64,000 nucleotides of DNA. It comes from Sphingomonas ginsengisoli An et al. 2013. GTDB lineage: Bacteria; Pseudomonadota; Alphaproteobacteria; Sphingomonadales; Sphingomonadaceae. Positions 10,226 through 20,252 of the stretch are shown in pieces. The stretch covers positions 744,001 through 808,000 of the forward strand of contig NZ_CP045434.1 of NCBI RefSeq assembly GCF_009363895.1, written 5' to 3'. A program made the position numbers and the translations under genes. The first letter of the stretch is position 1. The number at the start of each line of letters is the position of its first letter. The notes beneath the pieces were generated by a model, which was not told where the DNA came from, ran no database searches, and saw nothing but the letters and a program-made list of their open reading frames with translations.

Positions 10226-11529
10226 TCCGCCGCCTCCAGCATGTTGCCGCCGCGCTCCGCGATGCGGCGCTCGAGCTCGGGGCGGAAATGGCGGATGAGG
10301 CCCTGGATCGGCCACGCCGCGGCGTCGCCGAGCGCGCAGATGGTGTGGCCTTCGACCTGCTTGGTGACGTCCTGCAGCCGGTCGATCATGTCGACCGTGG
10401 CGTCGCCCTCGCGCAGCCGCTCCATGATCCGCCACATCCAACCGGTGCCCTCGCGGCACGGGGTGCACTGGCCGCAGCTCTCATGCTTGTAGAAGTAGCT
10501 GATCCGGCTGATCGCGCGAACGATGTCGGTCGACTTGTCCATGACGATGACCGCCGCGGTGCCGAGGCCCGAACCGAGCGCCTTCAGCCCGTCGAAATCC
10601 ATCGGCGCGTCGGCGATCTCGGCCGCGGGTACCAGCGGGACCGAGCTACCGCCCGGAATCACCGCCAGCAGATTGTCCCACCCGCCGCGGATACCGCCGC
10701 AATGGCGGTCGATCAGCTCGCGGAAGGAAATGCTCATGCTTTCCTCGACGACGCACGGCTTGTTCACATGGCCGCTGATCTGGAAAAGCTTGGTGCCCTC
10801 GTTCTTCTCGCGTCCGAAGCCCGCGAACCAGCTGGCGCCGCGGCGCAGGATGGTCGGGACGACCGCGATGCTTTCGACATTGTTGACCGTGGTCGGGCAG
10901 CCGTAGAGCCCCGCGCCAGCCGGGAATGGCGGCTTTAGGCGCGGCCGCCCCATCTTGCCCTCGAGGCTCTCGAGCATCGCGGTCTCTTCGCCGCAGATGT
11001 AGGCGCCCGCGCCGCGGTGCACGAAGCAGTCGAAGTCGAAGCCCGAGCCGGCGGCATTCTTGCCCAGCAACCCGGCGGCATAGGCCTCGGCCACCGCCTT
11101 CTCGAGCGCCTCGGCCTCACGAATATATTCGCCGCGGATGTAGATGTAGCAGGCCCGCGCGCGCATCGCGAAGCTGGCGATCAGCGCGCCCTCGAGCAGC
11201 TTGTGCGGATCATGCCGGATGATCTCGCGGTCCTTGCACGAACCCGGTTCGGACTCATCAGCGTTGATCACCAGGAAGTTGGGCTTACCCGGCTTGGGCT
11301 CCTTGGGCATGAAGCTCCACTTCATGCCGGTCGGGAAGCCTGCGCCGCCGCGCCCGCGCAGCCCGCTCGCCTTCACCGCATCGATGATCGCGTCCTGGCC
11401 GACCGCCATCAGCGCCTTGGTGTTGTCCCAATCGCCCCGCGCCTGCGCCGCCTTGAGGTCGGGCGACTGAAAGCCATAGACGTTGGTGAAGATGCGATCC
11501 TTGTCGCTGAGCGGTCCGGTGTAGCCCAT
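10222..11529 (-). CDS. nuoF: NADH-quinone oxidoreductase subunit F (NADH/FMN site)
   Basis: 435-residue NADH-binding subunit of complex I. It carries the FMN/NADH glycine-rich region [16 protein letters not shown] (about residues 53-68), the acidic NADH-site region NADESEPG, and the 4Fe-4S site [12 protein letters not shown] near residue 345. I start it at ATG 11529 ([14 protein letters not shown]), two bases after the nuoE stop. The open frame extends 15 codons further but is Gly/Arg-rich and lies inside nuoE. It overlaps the following secreted-protein gene by GTGA. Confidence 0.96.
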   Translation of the reverse strand: MGYTGPLSDKDRIFTNVYGFQSPDLKAAQARGDWDNTKALMAVGQDAIIDAVKASGLRGRGGAGFPTGMKWSFMPKEPKPGKPNFLVINADESEPGSCKDREIIRHDPHKLLEGALIASFAMRARACYIYIRGEYIREAEALEKAVAEAYAAGLLGKNAAGSGFDFDCFVHRGAGAYICGEETAMLESLEGKMGRPRLKPPFPAGAGLYGCPTTVNNVESIAVVPTILRRGASWFAGFGREKNEGTKLFQISGHVNKPCVVEESMSISFRELIDRHCGGIRGGWDNLLAVIPGGSSVPLVPAAEIADAPMDFDGLKALGSGLGTAAVIVMDKSTDIVRAISRISYFYKHESCGQCTPCREGTGWMWRIMERLREGDATVDMIDRLQDVTKQVEGHTICALGDAAAWPIQGLIRHFRPELERRIAERGGNMLEAAE

Positions 11530-11531
11530 CG

Positions 11532-12233
11532 TCAGGCACCCTCTCCCGCCGGCGCGGCCGCCGGCTCGGCCCACATCGGGCGGTAATCGTAATTACGCTC
11601 GGTCATCTTCTTGAGATTGGTCGGGCCGCCCTCGGCCGCGCTGGTTTGGCGACCGATCTGCGAGCCCGGCTTGACCGGCTGCCCGGCTGCCAGCGCATCG
11701 AGCACCGCGGTCATGCTTACCTCGGTCAGATCCTCGTAATTGTCGTCGTTGATCTGAACCATCGGCGCGTTGGCGCAGGCGCCGAGACACTCGACCTCGG
11801 TCAGCGTGAACATGCCGTCAGCGGTGGTATAGCCCTTCTTAAGGCCCTTCTTCTCGCACGCCCGCATGACGTCGTCCGATCCGCGCAGCATGCACGGCGT
11901 CGTCCCGCACAGCTGGACGTGATATTTGCCCACCGGCACCAGGTTGAACATCGTATAGAAGCTGGCGACCTCCATCGCCCGCATCGGCGGCATGTCGCAT
12001 TCGGCGGCGACGAACTCGATCACCGGGATCGGCAGCCAGCCCTGCGTACCGGTCTCCGCCCCAACCTGCCGCTGGGCGAGGTCGAGCAACGGGATCACCG
12101 CCGACATCTTGCGGCCGTCAGGATATTTTTCGAGCGCACGCGCGGCCTCGGGCGCATGCGCCTTGTCCCAGGCGAACTGGCCCCAGCGCTCACGCAGCTC
12201 GGGCACGTCAGGGGCGAAATGACGCTCGGCCAT
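11532..12233 (-). CDS. nuoE: NADH-quinone oxidoreductase subunit E
   Basis: 233-residue thioredoxin-fold subunit with one 2Fe-2S cluster next to the FMN site. The four cysteine ligands are in [13 protein letters not shown] and [19 protein letters not shown]. An N-terminal helical segment and a C-terminal Pro/Ala tail ([15 protein letters not shown]) flank the core. Length fits alphaproteobacterial NuoE (about 220-240). ATG 12233 shares a base with the nuoD stop (TAATG). Confidence 0.97.
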   Translation of the reverse strand: MAERHFAPDVPELRERWGQFAWDKAHAPEAARALEKYPDGRKMSAVIPLLDLAQRQVGAETGTQGWLPIPVIEFVAAECDMPPMRAMEVASFYTMFNLVPVGKYHVQLCGTTPCMLRGSDDVMRACEKKGLKKGYTTADGMFTLTEVECLGACANAPMVQINDDNYEDLTEVSMTAVLDALAAGQPVKPGSQIGRQTSAAEGGPTNLKKMTERNYDYRPMWAEPAAAPAGEGA

Positions 12234-13513
12234 TAGCGATCACACTCCCCGAACACGATGTCCATCGCGCCCAAGACCGCGGTCGTATCGGCCAGCATGT
12301 GCCCCTTCATCATGAAATCCATCGCCTGCAGGTGGCTGAACGCCGTCGGGCGGATCTTGCAGCGGTAGGGCTTGTTGGTGCCGTCGGCGACCAGATAGAC
12401 GCCGAACTCGCCCTTGGGGCTTTCGGTGGCGACATACACTTCGCCCGCGGGCACGTGATAGCCCTCGGTGTAGAGCTTGAAGTGATGGATCAGCGCTTCC
12501 ATCGACTGCTTCATCTCGGCGCGTTTGGGCGGGAAGACCTTGCGGTCGGCGGTGCCGATCGGGCCTTCGGGCATTTCCTTGAGGCACTGGCGGGCGATCC
12601 GCCAGCTCTGCCGCACTTCCTCGACCCGGACCATAAAGCGGTCGTAGCAGTCGCTCTGCGTGCCGACCGGAATGTCGAAATCCATCCGGTCGTAGACCTC
12701 GTAAGGCTGCGACTTGCGGATGTCCCACGGGATGCCGGTGGCGCGGATCATCGGGCCTGAAAAGCCCCAGGCCATCGCATCTTCCTTCGAGACGATGCCG
12801 ATGTCGACGTTGCGCTGCTTGAAGATGCGGTTGTCGGCGACGAGGCTGATCGCGTCCTCGAACAGCTGTAGCCGGTTATCAAGGAACTCGCCGATGTGAT
12901 TGAGAACCTTGGGCGGAATGTCCTGGTGAACGCCACCGACGCGGAAGTAATTGGCGTGCATCCGCGCGCCCGAAACCATCTCGTAGATCTGCATCAGATC
13001 TTCGCGCAGTTCGAACAGCCACAGGTTGGGCGTCATCGCGCCCACGTCCATGATGTGCGAACCCAGGTTCAGCATGTGGTTCTTAACGCGGGTCAGCTCC
13101 GCCATCAGCACCCGGATGTACTGGGCACGCAGCGGGATCTCGAGCCCCATCAGCTTCTCGGCCGCAAGCACGAAGCTGTGCTCCATGCACATCGGCGAAC
13201 AGTAATCGAGCCGATCGAAATAGGGGATCGCCTGGGCGTAGGTCTTATATTCGATCAGCTTCTCGGTGCCGCGGTGGAGAAGGCCAACGTGCGGGTCGAC
13301 CCGCTCGACGATCTCGCCGTCCAATTCCATGATCAGCCGGAGCACGCCGTGCGCCGCAGGGTGCTGCGGCCCGAAGTTGATCGTATAGTTCTGGATGACC
13401 TCGTCGCCGGCATTCTGGTCGCCAGCTTCGGGCATCACGCTCACCTCGACCTTGCGCGGGTTGCGCGCGGGCTCGGCGACGGTGTCGCGGCTGTCGTCGG
13501 GCAAGGTCGCCAT
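12233..13513 (-). CDS. nuoD: NADH-quinone oxidoreductase subunit D
   Basis: 426-residue 49-kDa-type subunit that shapes the quinone site together with NuoB. Signature [19 protein letters not shown] near residue 44 is the family hallmark. It ends in VFGECDR, with DIVFGECDR the usual C-terminus. I use ATG 13513, which overlaps the nuoC stop as TGATG. A GTG directly before it at 13516 is equally possible. The first 40 residues are variable and likely not structured. Confidence 0.97.
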   Translation of the reverse strand: MATLPDDSRDTVAEPARNPRKVEVSVMPEAGDQNAGDEVIQNYTINFGPQHPAAHGVLRLIMELDGEIVERVDPHVGLLHRGTEKLIEYKTYAQAIPYFDRLDYCSPMCMEHSFVLAAEKLMGLEIPLRAQYIRVLMAELTRVKNHMLNLGSHIMDVGAMTPNLWLFELREDLMQIYEMVSGARMHANYFRVGGVHQDIPPKVLNHIGEFLDNRLQLFEDAISLVADNRIFKQRNVDIGIVSKEDAMAWGFSGPMIRATGIPWDIRKSQPYEVYDRMDFDIPVGTQSDCYDRFMVRVEEVRQSWRIARQCLKEMPEGPIGTADRKVFPPKRAEMKQSMEALIHHFKLYTEGYHVPAGEVYVATESPKGEFGVYLVADGTNKPYRCKIRPTAFSHLQAMDFMMKGHMLADTTAVLGAMDIVFGECDR

Positions 13514-14394
13514 CACTGCGCCTCCGGAGTTTCACGCGAAGCCTTGGCGCCGGGCTTGGGCTCATCGGTGCCGGTCGCCTTGCCGCCCGCCCGCGCCGCT
13601 TTCGCCGCGGCCGGCTTGCGCGCTTCAGCGGCGGCTTCCTTGGCCCCCGCGGTGCCGCGGTCCTCGTTATCGGTCTTGTAGGCCTTGTCGCCGGCGCGCT
13701 CGCCCGCCCCGGCCGCCGGAGCGACCTTGGGCGCCTCGTCTTTGCCCGGCGCCGGCGACGGCGCGCCCGGCGCCTGCGCCTCGGCCTTTTCGTCGCCCGG
13801 CAAGCGATATTCGGGCCCGTTCCACGGCGTCAGGAAGTCGAACGAGCGGAAGTCCTGCGCCAGCTCGACCGGCTCGTAGACCACGCGCTTTTCGGTCTCC
13901 GAGTAGCGCATCTCGACGAAGCCCGTCAGCGGAAAATCCTTGCGCAGCGGATGCCCCTCGAATCCGTAATCGGTGAGGATCCGGCGCAGGTCGGCATTTC
14001 CGGCGAAAGTCACGCCATAAAGGTCGAACACTTCGCGCTCGAGCCAGCCGGCGACCGGCCACAGCGCGGTTACGCTCGGCACCGGCGTGCGCTCGTCGGT
14101 CAGTACCTTGACCCGCACCCGGCGGTTCTTGGTGTAGCTGAGCAGGTGGTAATTGACCTGGAACCGCTCGGGACGCTCAGGATAGTCGACCCCGGCAATC
14201 TCCATCAGCGACTGGAACTCAAGGCCGGGCGTATCGCGCAGCAGGCGGCAAGCGTCGACCACGCCCTCGCGCTGGACGGTCAGCGTGATCTCGTCGGCTT
14301 GGTCCCTGGTCTCGACGATCAGCGTGCCGAGCGCAGCCTGCGCAGCCGCGATCAGGCCTTCGTTCGAGGCGGTCCGGGGGGCGGAACTGGCCAT
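13513..14394 (-). CDS. nuoC: NADH-quinone oxidoreductase subunit C with low-complexity tail
   Basis: 293-residue 30-kDa-type subunit of the peripheral arm. The conserved core spans about residues 1-210, with [21 protein letters not shown] and the signature [21 protein letters not shown] followed by [21 protein letters not shown]. NuoC usually ends soon after the [14 protein letters not shown] region, but here about 85 more residues follow, made almost only of Ala, Pro, Lys, Glu and Gly. That tail is probably disordered. Start ATG 14394 is one base from the nuoB stop. Confidence 0.96.
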   Translation of the reverse strand: MASSAPRTASNEGLIAAAQAALGTLIVETRDQADEITLTVQREGVVDACRLLRDTPGLEFQSLMEIAGVDYPERPERFQVNYHLLSYTKNRRVRVKVLTDERTPVPSVTALWPVAGWLEREVFDLYGVTFAGNADLRRILTDYGFEGHPLRKDFPLTGFVEMRYSETEKRVVYEPVELAQDFRSFDFLTPWNGPEYRLPGDEKAEAQAPGAPSPAPGKDEAPKVAPAAGAGERAGDKAYKTDNEDRGTAGAKEAAAEARKPAAAKAARAGGKATGTDEPKPGAKASRETPEAQ

Positions 14395-14395
14395 G

Positions 14396-14977
14396 CTAGC
14401 GCTCGATCGTCCCTTCGCGGCGGATCTTCCGCTGCAATTGCATGATCCCGTAGAGCAACGCTTCCGCAGTCGGTGGGCAGCCGGGCACGTAGATGTCCAC
14501 GGGCACGATCCGGTCGCAGCCGCGCACCACCGAATAGCTGAAGTGATAATAGCCGCCGCCATTGGCGCAGCTGCCCATCGAGATGACGTAGCGCGGTTCT
14601 GCCATCTGGTCGTAGACCTTGCGCAGCGCCGGGGCCATCTTGTTGCACAGCGTGCCGGCGACGATCATCACGTCCGACTGGCGCGGGGACGCACGCGGCG
14701 CCGCACCGAACCGCTCGAGGTCGTAGCGCGGCATGTTGACGTGGATCATCTCCACCGCGCAGCAGGCGAGCCCGAAGGTCATCCACCATAGGGAGCCGGT
14801 CCGCGCCCAGTTGAACAGGTCCTCGGTCGCGGTGACCACGAAGCCCTTGCTGTCGAGATCGTGGCGCATCCGCTCGAGCGCCTGATGCTGCGGCGAGCCC
14901 GGGACCAGCCCGGCCGCGCGCGCGATCTCTTCTTCGCTGGGATAGCGGTCGTGCGCGGGGTCCAGGATCACTCCCAT
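14396..14977 (-). CDS. nuoB: NADH-quinone oxidoreductase subunit B (cluster N2)
   Basis: 193-residue subunit that holds the terminal 4Fe-4S cluster N2, the electron donor to quinone. Cluster ligands are visible: the tandem cysteines in [11 protein letters not shown], the Cys in [10 protein letters not shown] and the Cys in [23 protein letters not shown] lies between. I start at ATG 14977 ([11 protein letters not shown]). This overlaps the nuoA end by 10 bases and gives a normal length. Confidence 0.96.
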   Translation of the reverse strand: MGVILDPAHDRYPSEEEIARAAGLVPGSPQHQALERMRHDLDSKGFVVTATEDLFNWARTGSLWWMTFGLACCAVEMIHVNMPRYDLERFGAAPRASPRQSDVMIVAGTLCNKMAPALRKVYDQMAEPRYVISMGSCANGGGYYHFSYSVVRGCDRIVPVDIYVPGCPPTAEALLYGIMQLQRKIRREGTIER

Positions 14978-15345
14978 TCGAGCGCTCCCTTCTTCCACGC
15001 ATAGGCAAGGCCCAGCGCCAGTTCGGCGAGGAACACCATCATCGCGCCCCAGCCCAGCCAGCCGGTGGTCTTGAGCGTCACCGCCCACGGAAACAGAAAG
15101 GCCGCCTCGAGGTCGAACACGATGAACAGGATCGCGACCAGGTAGAAGCGGACGTCGAACTGGCTGCGCGAATCCTCGAACGCGGGAAAGCCGCACTCAT
15201 ATTCGCTCAACTTCTCGGGGTAGGGCCGCGCCGCGCCAGTCAGGCGCGAGACGATCATCGGCAGCACCACGAATGCCGTCGACAGCCCCAGCGCAACTGC
15301 CAGGAAGAACAGGATCGGGAGGTATTGGGTGGCAACTGCAGCCAC
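14968..15345 (-). CDS. nuoA: NADH-quinone oxidoreductase subunit A
   Basis: 125-residue membrane subunit of complex I with three helices, first gene of the nuo operon. Signature [21 protein letters not shown] followed by [18 protein letters not shown] is diagnostic. Start is GTG 15345, supported by a GGAGAG ribosome site six bases upstream. No better start exists nearby. The operon promoter should lie in the 90 bases before it or further upstream with suhB. Confidence 0.95.
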   Translation of the reverse strand: MAAVATQYLPILFFLAVALGLSTAFVVLPMIVSRLTGAARPYPEKLSEYECGFPAFEDSRSQFDVRFYLVAILFIVFDLEAAFLFPWAVTLKTTGWLGWGAMMVFLAELALGLAYAWKKGALEWE

Positions 15346-15435
15346 GGTGGACTCTCCGGTTACAAGACTTGGCGGCGCTCTAGAGCAGCCCCGGCACGGA
15401 CACAACGGCAGAAAGGGCAGTTCGGCCCTTGGCGA

Positions 15436-16257
15436 TCAGCCCCGCAGCGCCCCGCCGACCAGCTTGTGCAGCTTGCTGTGGAGCTCGCCATTGGCGGCGA
15501 GATATTCGCGCCGCTCGGCCATCCGGTCCTGCCCGCGGAAATCGCTGACGAAGCCGCCAGCCTCGCGCACCAGCAGGATGCCAGCCGCTGCGTCCCACAC
15601 GTCGAGATCGTCTTCCCAGAAACCGTCGAAACGCCCGGCCGCGAGCCAGGCGAAATCGAGCGTCGCCGAACCGAGCCGCCGGATGCCCGCCACTTCGGGT
15701 GCGAGCCGGGCATAGATGCTCGACCAGCGCGCCGCATCCGACCGCCCTAGGTGCGGAATGCCGGTCCCGATCACCGCCTCGTCGAGATGGCGGCGGGCCG
15801 ACACGCGCAGGCGACGGTCGTGCAACCACGCGCCCCGCCCCTTTTCGGCCCAGAAAGTCTCGTCGGTGAGCGGCTGATAGACGATCCCGTGGGTGATCTC
15901 AGGCTTGCCCTGAGCGCCATTAGGGTCTTCCACCGCGATCGAAATCGCGAAGTGCGGAATGCCGTGGAGGAAGTTGGTCGTGCCATCGAGCGGATCGACG
16001 ATCCACCGCGGCTTGTCGGGGTTACCCTCGATCGTGCCGCCCTCTTCCAGCACCATGCCCCAGTCAGGCCGCGCCTGCTTTAGTTCCTCGACAAGCGTCT
16101 GCTCGGCGCGCTTATCGGCCATGGTGACGAAATCGCCCGGCCCCTTGCGGCTGACCTGCAGCTGCTCGACCTCGCCAAAGTCGCGGCGCAGCCGCGGCGC
16201 GGCCTTGCGGACCGCGCGCTGCATGACGGTGATCAATCCCGAATGGCTAACCAACAT
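15436..16257 (-). CDS. suhB: Inositol monophosphatase family protein
   Basis: 273-residue Mg-dependent sugar-phosphate phosphatase of the IMPase fold. The metal-binding motifs are present: Glu-Glu at residues 71-72 (LEEGG, where the family usually has EES), WIVDPLDGTTNF at 85-96, and WDAAAG near residue 220. The substrate could be inositol-1-phosphate. SuhB proteins also act in rRNA transcription antitermination, so the physiological role cannot be set by sequence. It lies 90 bases upstream of nuoA on the same strand and may share its transcript. A palindromic repeat separates it from efp. Confidence 0.9.
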   Translation of the reverse strand: MLVSHSGLITVMQRAVRKAAPRLRRDFGEVEQLQVSRKGPGDFVTMADKRAEQTLVEELKQARPDWGMVLEEGGTIEGNPDKPRWIVDPLDGTTNFLHGIPHFAISIAVEDPNGAQGKPEITHGIVYQPLTDETFWAEKGRGAWLHDRRLRVSARRHLDEAVIGTGIPHLGRSDAARWSSIYARLAPEVAGIRRLGSATLDFAWLAAGRFDGFWEDDLDVWDAAAGILLVREAGGFVSDFRGQDRMAERREYLAANGELHSKLHKLVGGALRG

Positions 16258-16262
16258 TTCCT

Positions 16263-16341
16263 CCGCTCGTCCCGAGCGCAGTCGAGGGGCGCTGGACGAT
16301 GGTTTTCAAAGACGCCCCTCGACTTCGCTCGGGACGAGCGG
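16263..16341. repeat. REP-like palindrome, copy 1 (efp-suhB gap)
   Basis: Two 29-base arms (16263-16291 and 16313-16341) are complementary at 28 of 29 positions and enclose a 21-base loop. The left arm starts CCGCTCGTCCCGAGCG and contains GTCGAGGGGCG. The same arms recur at 22829, 56999 and 58180. As RNA it would form a very stable hairpin between efp and suhB and could stabilise or attenuate the message. No T-tract follows, so it is not a classic terminator. Confidence 0.9.
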
Positions 16342-16358
16342 CTCGCTGCCGCTTAATT

Positions 16359-16922
16359 TTAGTCGGCGCGGCGGACGTAGGTCTGCTCGTAGACGTCGAC
16401 CACGATCTTCGTTCCCGCCGAGATGTGCGGCGGGACCATCACGCGAACGCCATTGTCGAGGATCGCCGGCTTGTAGCTCGACGAAGCGGTCTGCCCCTTC
16501 ACCACGGCGTCGGCCTCGACGATCGTGGCTTCGATCTGGTCGGGCAGCTGGACGCTGATCGGCCGCTCCTCGTGCAATTCCATCACCACGTCCATGCCGT
16601 CCTGCAGGAAGGCCGCGGCGTCGCCGAGCAGGTCCTTGGGCAGGCTGATCTGCTCATAGGTTTCCTTGTCCATGAAGGTCAGCATGTCGCCGTCGGCGAA
16701 CAGGAACTGGAAGTCCTTAGTGTCGAGGCGGACGCGTTCGACCGTCTCGGCGGAGCGGAAGCGGACGTTGGTCTTGCGGCCGTCGATGAGGTTCTTCATC
16801 TCGACCTGCATGTAGGCGCCACCCTTGCCCGGCTGGGTGTGCTGGATCTTCACCGCACGCCAAATGCCGCCTTCATATTCGATGATATTGCCGGGACGAA
16901 TGTCGACGCCGCTGATCTTCAT
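16359..16922 (-). CDS. efp: Elongation factor P
   Basis: 187-residue translation factor that relieves ribosome stalling at proline runs. All three domains are present: the N-terminal KOW-like domain with the tip loop QPGKGGAY, where the modifiable lysine is K33; a middle OB domain with [14 protein letters not shown]; and a C-terminal OB domain with [17 protein letters not shown]. Length is exact for EF-P. Start ATG 16922. I see no epmA/epmB modification genes in the window. Confidence 0.96.
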   Translation of the reverse strand: MKISGVDIRPGNIIEYEGGIWRAVKIQHTQPGKGGAYMQVEMKNLIDGRKTNVRFRSAETVERVRLDTKDFQFLFADGDMLTFMDKETYEQISLPKDLLGDAAAFLQDGMDVVMELHEERPISVQLPDQIEATIVEADAVVKGQTASSSYKPAILDNGVRVMVPPHISAGTKIVVDVYEQTYVRRAD

Positions 16923-16968
16923 GGATCGCCTGCCTGTGTGAACGAAGTGGAAAGAGCCGGCGCGGCCT

Positions 16969-17652
16969 CTAGCCGTGCGACGGCTTTCCGGCAAGCAGCG
17001 GGTAGGGATTGATCGGCTCGCCCTGCCACCAGCGCTCGCCCGGCCCCATCCGGTTGATCGCGAAATGGAGATGGGGCCCGTCGGGGCTGGCGTCGCCGGT
17101 ATGGCCGACCAGCCCGATCGGATCGCCGGGCCTGACCTGCAAACCTTCCCGAAGTCGAGAATCATAAGCCGACAGGTGCGCGTAATAATACATCCACTGG
17201 TTGTCGGCCGAGCGGACGTATACCGTCAGCCCGCCCTTGCCGACCGAGTTGAATAGCTTTTCGACCGTGCCGGCGGCGGCGGCGACGACCGGCCGACCCT
17301 CGGGCGCCATGATGTCGATTGCATTGTGGACCCGCGACCCTCCTCCGCGAGAGGCGGTGTACGTATCGGTCAACTCGCTCGTCTTCACGCCCACCACCGG
17401 CAGCGCGAGTCCGCTCGGGCTGACTACCAGCGGGGCGTTCGAGGTCGTGGTGGAGCGCGGCGCAAACCCGGGCCTGGCGAGCGCGCTCCCGGCATCGCGC
17501 ACCACCGTCCCGACCGCGCCGTCGTCGGCCGGGGTTCCAGGGCCGCCGCCGCGGATATTGCTCCAAAGCATCCAGCCGCCGATCACGACGATCGCCAGCA
17601 CGACCAGATTGCCGATCAGCCCGACCCTGCTGCCCCTGTGTGCGCTTGCCAC
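16969..17652 (-). CDS. M23 family metallopeptidase (LytM domain), membrane anchored
   Basis: 227-residue envelope protein. One membrane helix at residues 11-30 is followed by a Gly/Pro/Ala linker, then an M23 endopeptidase domain. Zinc ligands are visible as H109 and D113 (HNAID) and as HLHF near residue 195. The HGxG-type region is [16 protein letters not shown]. Such enzymes cut peptide crosslinks in peptidoglycan or regulate amidases. It lies 13 bases from the L,D-transpeptidase gene on the same strand, so both probably form a cell-wall operon. Confidence 0.88.
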   Translation of the reverse strand: MASAHRGSRVGLIGNLVVLAIVVIGGWMLWSNIRGGGPGTPADDGAVGTVVRDAGSALARPGFAPRSTTTSNAPLVVSPSGLALPVVGVKTSELTDTYTASRGGGSRVHNAIDIMAPEGRPVVAAAAGTVEKLFNSVGKGGLTVYVRSADNQWMYYYAHLSAYDSRLREGLQVRPGDPIGLVGHTGDASPDGPHLHFAINRMGPGERWWQGEPINPYPLLAGKPSHG

Positions 17653-17665
17653 CCTGTTCCACTCC

Positions 17666-18808
17666 CTACGATTGGAAGATCGCGGTGAAGCCCGGCTTCA
17701 TCATCCGCGACAGGCGAATGACGTCCCAATTCGCCATGCGGATGCAGCCGTGGCTCTCGGCGCGGCCGATCGTCTCGGGGCTCGGCGTCCCGTGGATCCC
17801 GTAATGCTCCTTAGTGAGGTCGAGCCACGCCACCCCGACCGGACCGTTCGGCCCCGGCGGCAGGGTCTGGTCGGGGGCGCCCTTATCCTTGGCGTCCCAG
17901 AACAGGTTGGGCTGATAGTGGAAGGGCGGCATGAAAGCGTAGGTCGTCACCTTCCATTTGCCGAGCGGCAGCGGATCGTGGCTGGACCCCATCGTCACCG
18001 GGAATTGCGCGACCAGCGTGCCCGGATTGTCACCCAGCACCGGCGGCGCGCCGCGGCTCTTCTCGGTGCTGTAGGCGCCCTCGGGCACCGGCCCCTTGAA
18101 GACCTTGAGGACGCCCTCCGACTTGTCGACGACCACGAAGTCGCCCTGCGGCTGCTGCGCATCGACCTGGAACAGCCCGAACAATGCGCCCTGCTTGGCG
18201 TCGACCACCTTCCCGTAATCGCGCGAATGCGGCAGCACGTTGGGCAAACGCAGCACCTGACCCGCCCCAATCAGCTTGTCAGGCCCGTTCAGCGCGACGA
18301 TCGTGTCGGGCGTGGTGTGAAATCGCTCGGCCAGTTTCTCGAGCATGTTGCGATAGTAGAGGCCCGGCGCCTTGGCCTGGTCCTCGGGCTTCTTCGGGAA
18401 CGGGTAGAGGAACGGTCCGGCGACGTCGTCGGCGCTGAGCGTGAACGACTTCAGCGAGGGCCGCTGGTCCTGCAGCAGCGCCTGCCGAGTGGCATTGTCG
18501 AGATTGCCGCTGACCGTCAGTCCATGCGCTTGCTGAAAGCCGCGCAGTGCCTGCTCGAACACTATCCCTCTCTTGCCGTCGATTACCCCGGTGGGAAAGC
18601 CGGCCGCATCGAGCAGCACTTGGGCGTGAAAAATGGTGCCGTCGATCGGCGAGCCCGCCGTTCCGGGCGGCACCCACGGCTTGCCCGACTTGGCCGTCGC
18701 GACAGTGGGAGTGCCCGGGGTCGGAGACGGCGCCTTGGCGGCGACGAGGGCGAGGGTTCCGGCCAGAGACAGGGCCAGACCGATGGGGGCTACGCGGGAC
18801 CTCAACAC
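17666..18808 (-). CDS. L,D-transpeptidase (YkuD family) with peptidoglycan-binding domain
   Basis: About 380-residue secreted enzyme. It has a signal peptide (VAPIGLALSLAGTLALVAA), then a peptidoglycan-binding-like helical domain (VLLDAAGFPTGVIDGKRG... LRGFQQAHGLTVSG). The C-terminal YkuD catalytic domain carries YGIHGTPSPETIGRAESHGC and IRMANWD, with the catalytic Cys in SHGC. It forms 3-3 crosslinks or attaches lipoproteins to peptidoglycan. I prefer GTG 18808, nine bases after GGAG. TTG 18823 and GTG 18814 are in-frame alternatives that change only the N-terminal few residues. Confidence 0.9.
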   Translation of the reverse strand: MLRSRVAPIGLALSLAGTLALVAAKAPSPTPGTPTVATAKSGKPWVPPGTAGSPIDGTIFHAQVLLDAAGFPTGVIDGKRGIVFEQALRGFQQAHGLTVSGNLDNATRQALLQDQRPSLKSFTLSADDVAGPFLYPFPKKPEDQAKAPGLYYRNMLEKLAERFHTTPDTIVALNGPDKLIGAGQVLRLPNVLPHSRDYGKVVDAKQGALFGLFQVDAQQPQGDFVVVDKSEGVLKVFKGPVPEGAYSTEKSRGAPPVLGDNPGTLVAQFPVTMGSSHDPLPLGKWKVTTYAFMPPFHYQPNLFWDAKDKGAPDQTLPPGPNGPVGVAWLDLTKEHYGIHGTPSPETIGRAESHGCIRMANWDVIRLSRMMKPGFTAIFQS

Positions 18809-18925
18809 AGACACACTCTCCAACCAGACGATGTATTGAGAGCGTAACGATGCAGGCCGGGCAGGTTTCCCTCCCGGTCAAGCTTACCCTGGCAACCGCG
18901 CGGCAGCCGGCTCGTTGACCGCTTC

Positions 18926-19597
18926 ATGCTTCAAGCCATCCTGTTCGACATCGACGGCACCCTCGTCGACAGCAACGACTTCCACGTCCTCGCCTGGGCC
19001 GAGGCGTTCAAGCAGGCCGGGCACGAATTGCGGCTGGCGACCATCCACGATCAGGTTGGTCAAGGCGGCGACAATCTCATTCCCGCGCTGTGGTCCGACG
19101 CGTCACCAGCGCAAGTGAAGCAACTCGAACGCGCGCACCATGACCTGTTCCAGCGCCATTACGCCCGGCGGGTGAGGCCGTTTCCGGGGGCGCGCGACCT
19201 GCTTCGGCGATGCCGGGAAGCCGGTTATGCGGTGGTGCTCGCCTCGTCGGCCTCGGCGGAAGAGGTCGGGTACAATCTCGACCATGTGCTCGACGCCGCC
19301 GACCTCGTCGACGCAGTCGTCAGCGGCGATGAGGTCGCGCGCAGCAAGCCCGCCCCCGATGTATTCGAAGTTGCGTTGCGCAAGATTGGCGTGGCAGTCG
19401 ACGACGCGCTGGTCGTCGGCGATTCGCCGTTCGACATCGAGGCGGCCAACGCCGCGGGCCTGCGAACGATCGCGCTCCGCTCGGGGCTCTTCACCGACGA
19501 GCAGCTCGCCGGCGCGATGGCGATCTACGACGATCCGAGCGACGTGCTCGCCCGCTTCGACGACAGTCCGCTCAGCCGCGTTTCAGCACGGGCGTAA
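18926..19597 (+). CDS. HAD family hydrolase (phosphatase/phosphoglucomutase-like)
   Basis: 223-residue HAD superfamily enzyme. Motif I DIDGTLVDS is at residues 8-16, motif II is in [11 protein letters not shown], motif III is the Lys in RSKPAPDVF, and motif IV is VVGDSPFDIEAA. The helical cap between motifs I and II is of the beta-phosphoglucomutase/phosphoglycolate phosphatase type. The substrate is not predictable. It is transcribed away from the L,D-transpeptidase gene and meets thiE tail to tail with a 26-base overlap (19572-19597). Confidence 0.88.
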   Translation: MLQAILFDIDGTLVDSNDFHVLAWAEAFKQAGHELRLATIHDQVGQGGDNLIPALWSDASPAQVKQLERAHHDLFQRHYARRVRPFPGARDLLRRCREAGYAVVLASSASAEEVGYNLDHVLDAADLVDAVVSGDEVARSKPAPDVFEVALRKIGVAVDDALVVGDSPFDIEAANAAGLRTIALRSGLFTDEQLAGAMAIYDDPSDVLARFDDSPLSRVSARA

Positions 19598-20252
19598 AGG
19601 CGGCCACCGCCGCCGCCGGGTCGGCCGCGTTCCACACCGCGCCGCTGACCGCGAGGAAGTCGGCGCCCGCCGCGACCAGCGCGGCGCCATTTTCCGGCGT
19701 AATCCCTCCGATCGCAACGCACGGCAGCTCGAACACCGCCGACCACCAGCCGAGCAAGGCGACTTCGGCCCGGTGCTCGCTGTCCTTGGTGGTGCTCGGG
19801 AAGAAGGCGCCGAAAGCAACATAGTCGGCCCCCGCCTCGCCCGCTTCCATCGCGAGGTGGCGGCTGTCGTGGCAGGTGACCCCGATCTGCGCGCTCGGGC
19901 CCAGCAGCGCCCGCGCCTCGCGGATGTCGCCGTCGCTCTGCCCCAGATGGACCCCGTCGGCACCGATCCTTTTGGCGAGGCTCATGTCGTCGTTGACGAT
20001 GAAGGCCACCTCGGCTTCGGCGCAGATCCGCTGCAGCGGCTCGGCCAGCCGAGTGAGCTCATGCTGGTCGACGTCCTTCACCCGCAACTGGAACGCCGCG
20101 ACCGGTCCGGCCCCGAGCGCGGCGCGCAGCCGCTCGGGAAAATCGCCGCCGACGTCTTGTGGGCTGATCAAGTAGAGCTTGGCGTCGCCGCGCGGCGCAT
20201 CGGCGAAGCGCTCGGCGAAATCGGCGAGGTCGGGCAGGTCGTCGTCAGTCAT
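19572..20252 (-). CDS. thiE: Thiamine phosphate synthase
   Basis: 226-residue TIM-barrel enzyme joining HMP-PP and thiazole phosphate to thiamine phosphate. Family motifs are present: FQLRVKD (first strand with substrate-binding Gln), VNDDMSLAKRIGADGVHLGQSD, FFPSTTKD near the phosphate site, and AIGGITPENG. It is last in the tkt-gap-pgk-fda operon and overlaps the preceding membrane protein gene by ATGA. This is suggestive, as transketolase uses the final cofactor. No TPP riboswitch is apparent upstream, in keeping with its internal position. The first 25 residues are longer than in some homologues. Confidence 0.92.
   Translation of the reverse strand: MTDDDLPDLADFAERFADAPRGDAKLYLISPQDVGGDFPERLRAALGAGPVAAFQLRVKDVDQHELTRLAEPLQRICAEAEVAFIVNDDMSLAKRIGADGVHLGQSDGDIREARALLGPSAQIGVTCHDSRHLAMEAGEAGADYVAFGAFFPSTTKDSEHRAEVALLGWWSAVFELPCVAIGGITPENGAALVAAGADFLAVSGAVWNAADPAAAVAAFTPVLKRG

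Noticed and set aside
7538..10492. A plus-strand open frame of 984 codons antisense to nuoG, the secreted protein gene and nuoF
   Set aside because: It is a shadow of genes with strong G/C third positions, which removes stops on the opposite strand. It crosses three genes, has no ribosome site and is Arg/His-rich without any domain.
16263..16341. Intrinsic terminator between efp and suhB
   Set aside because: The hairpin has long arms and a 21-base loop, and no T-run follows. It matches other copies of a dispersed repeat.
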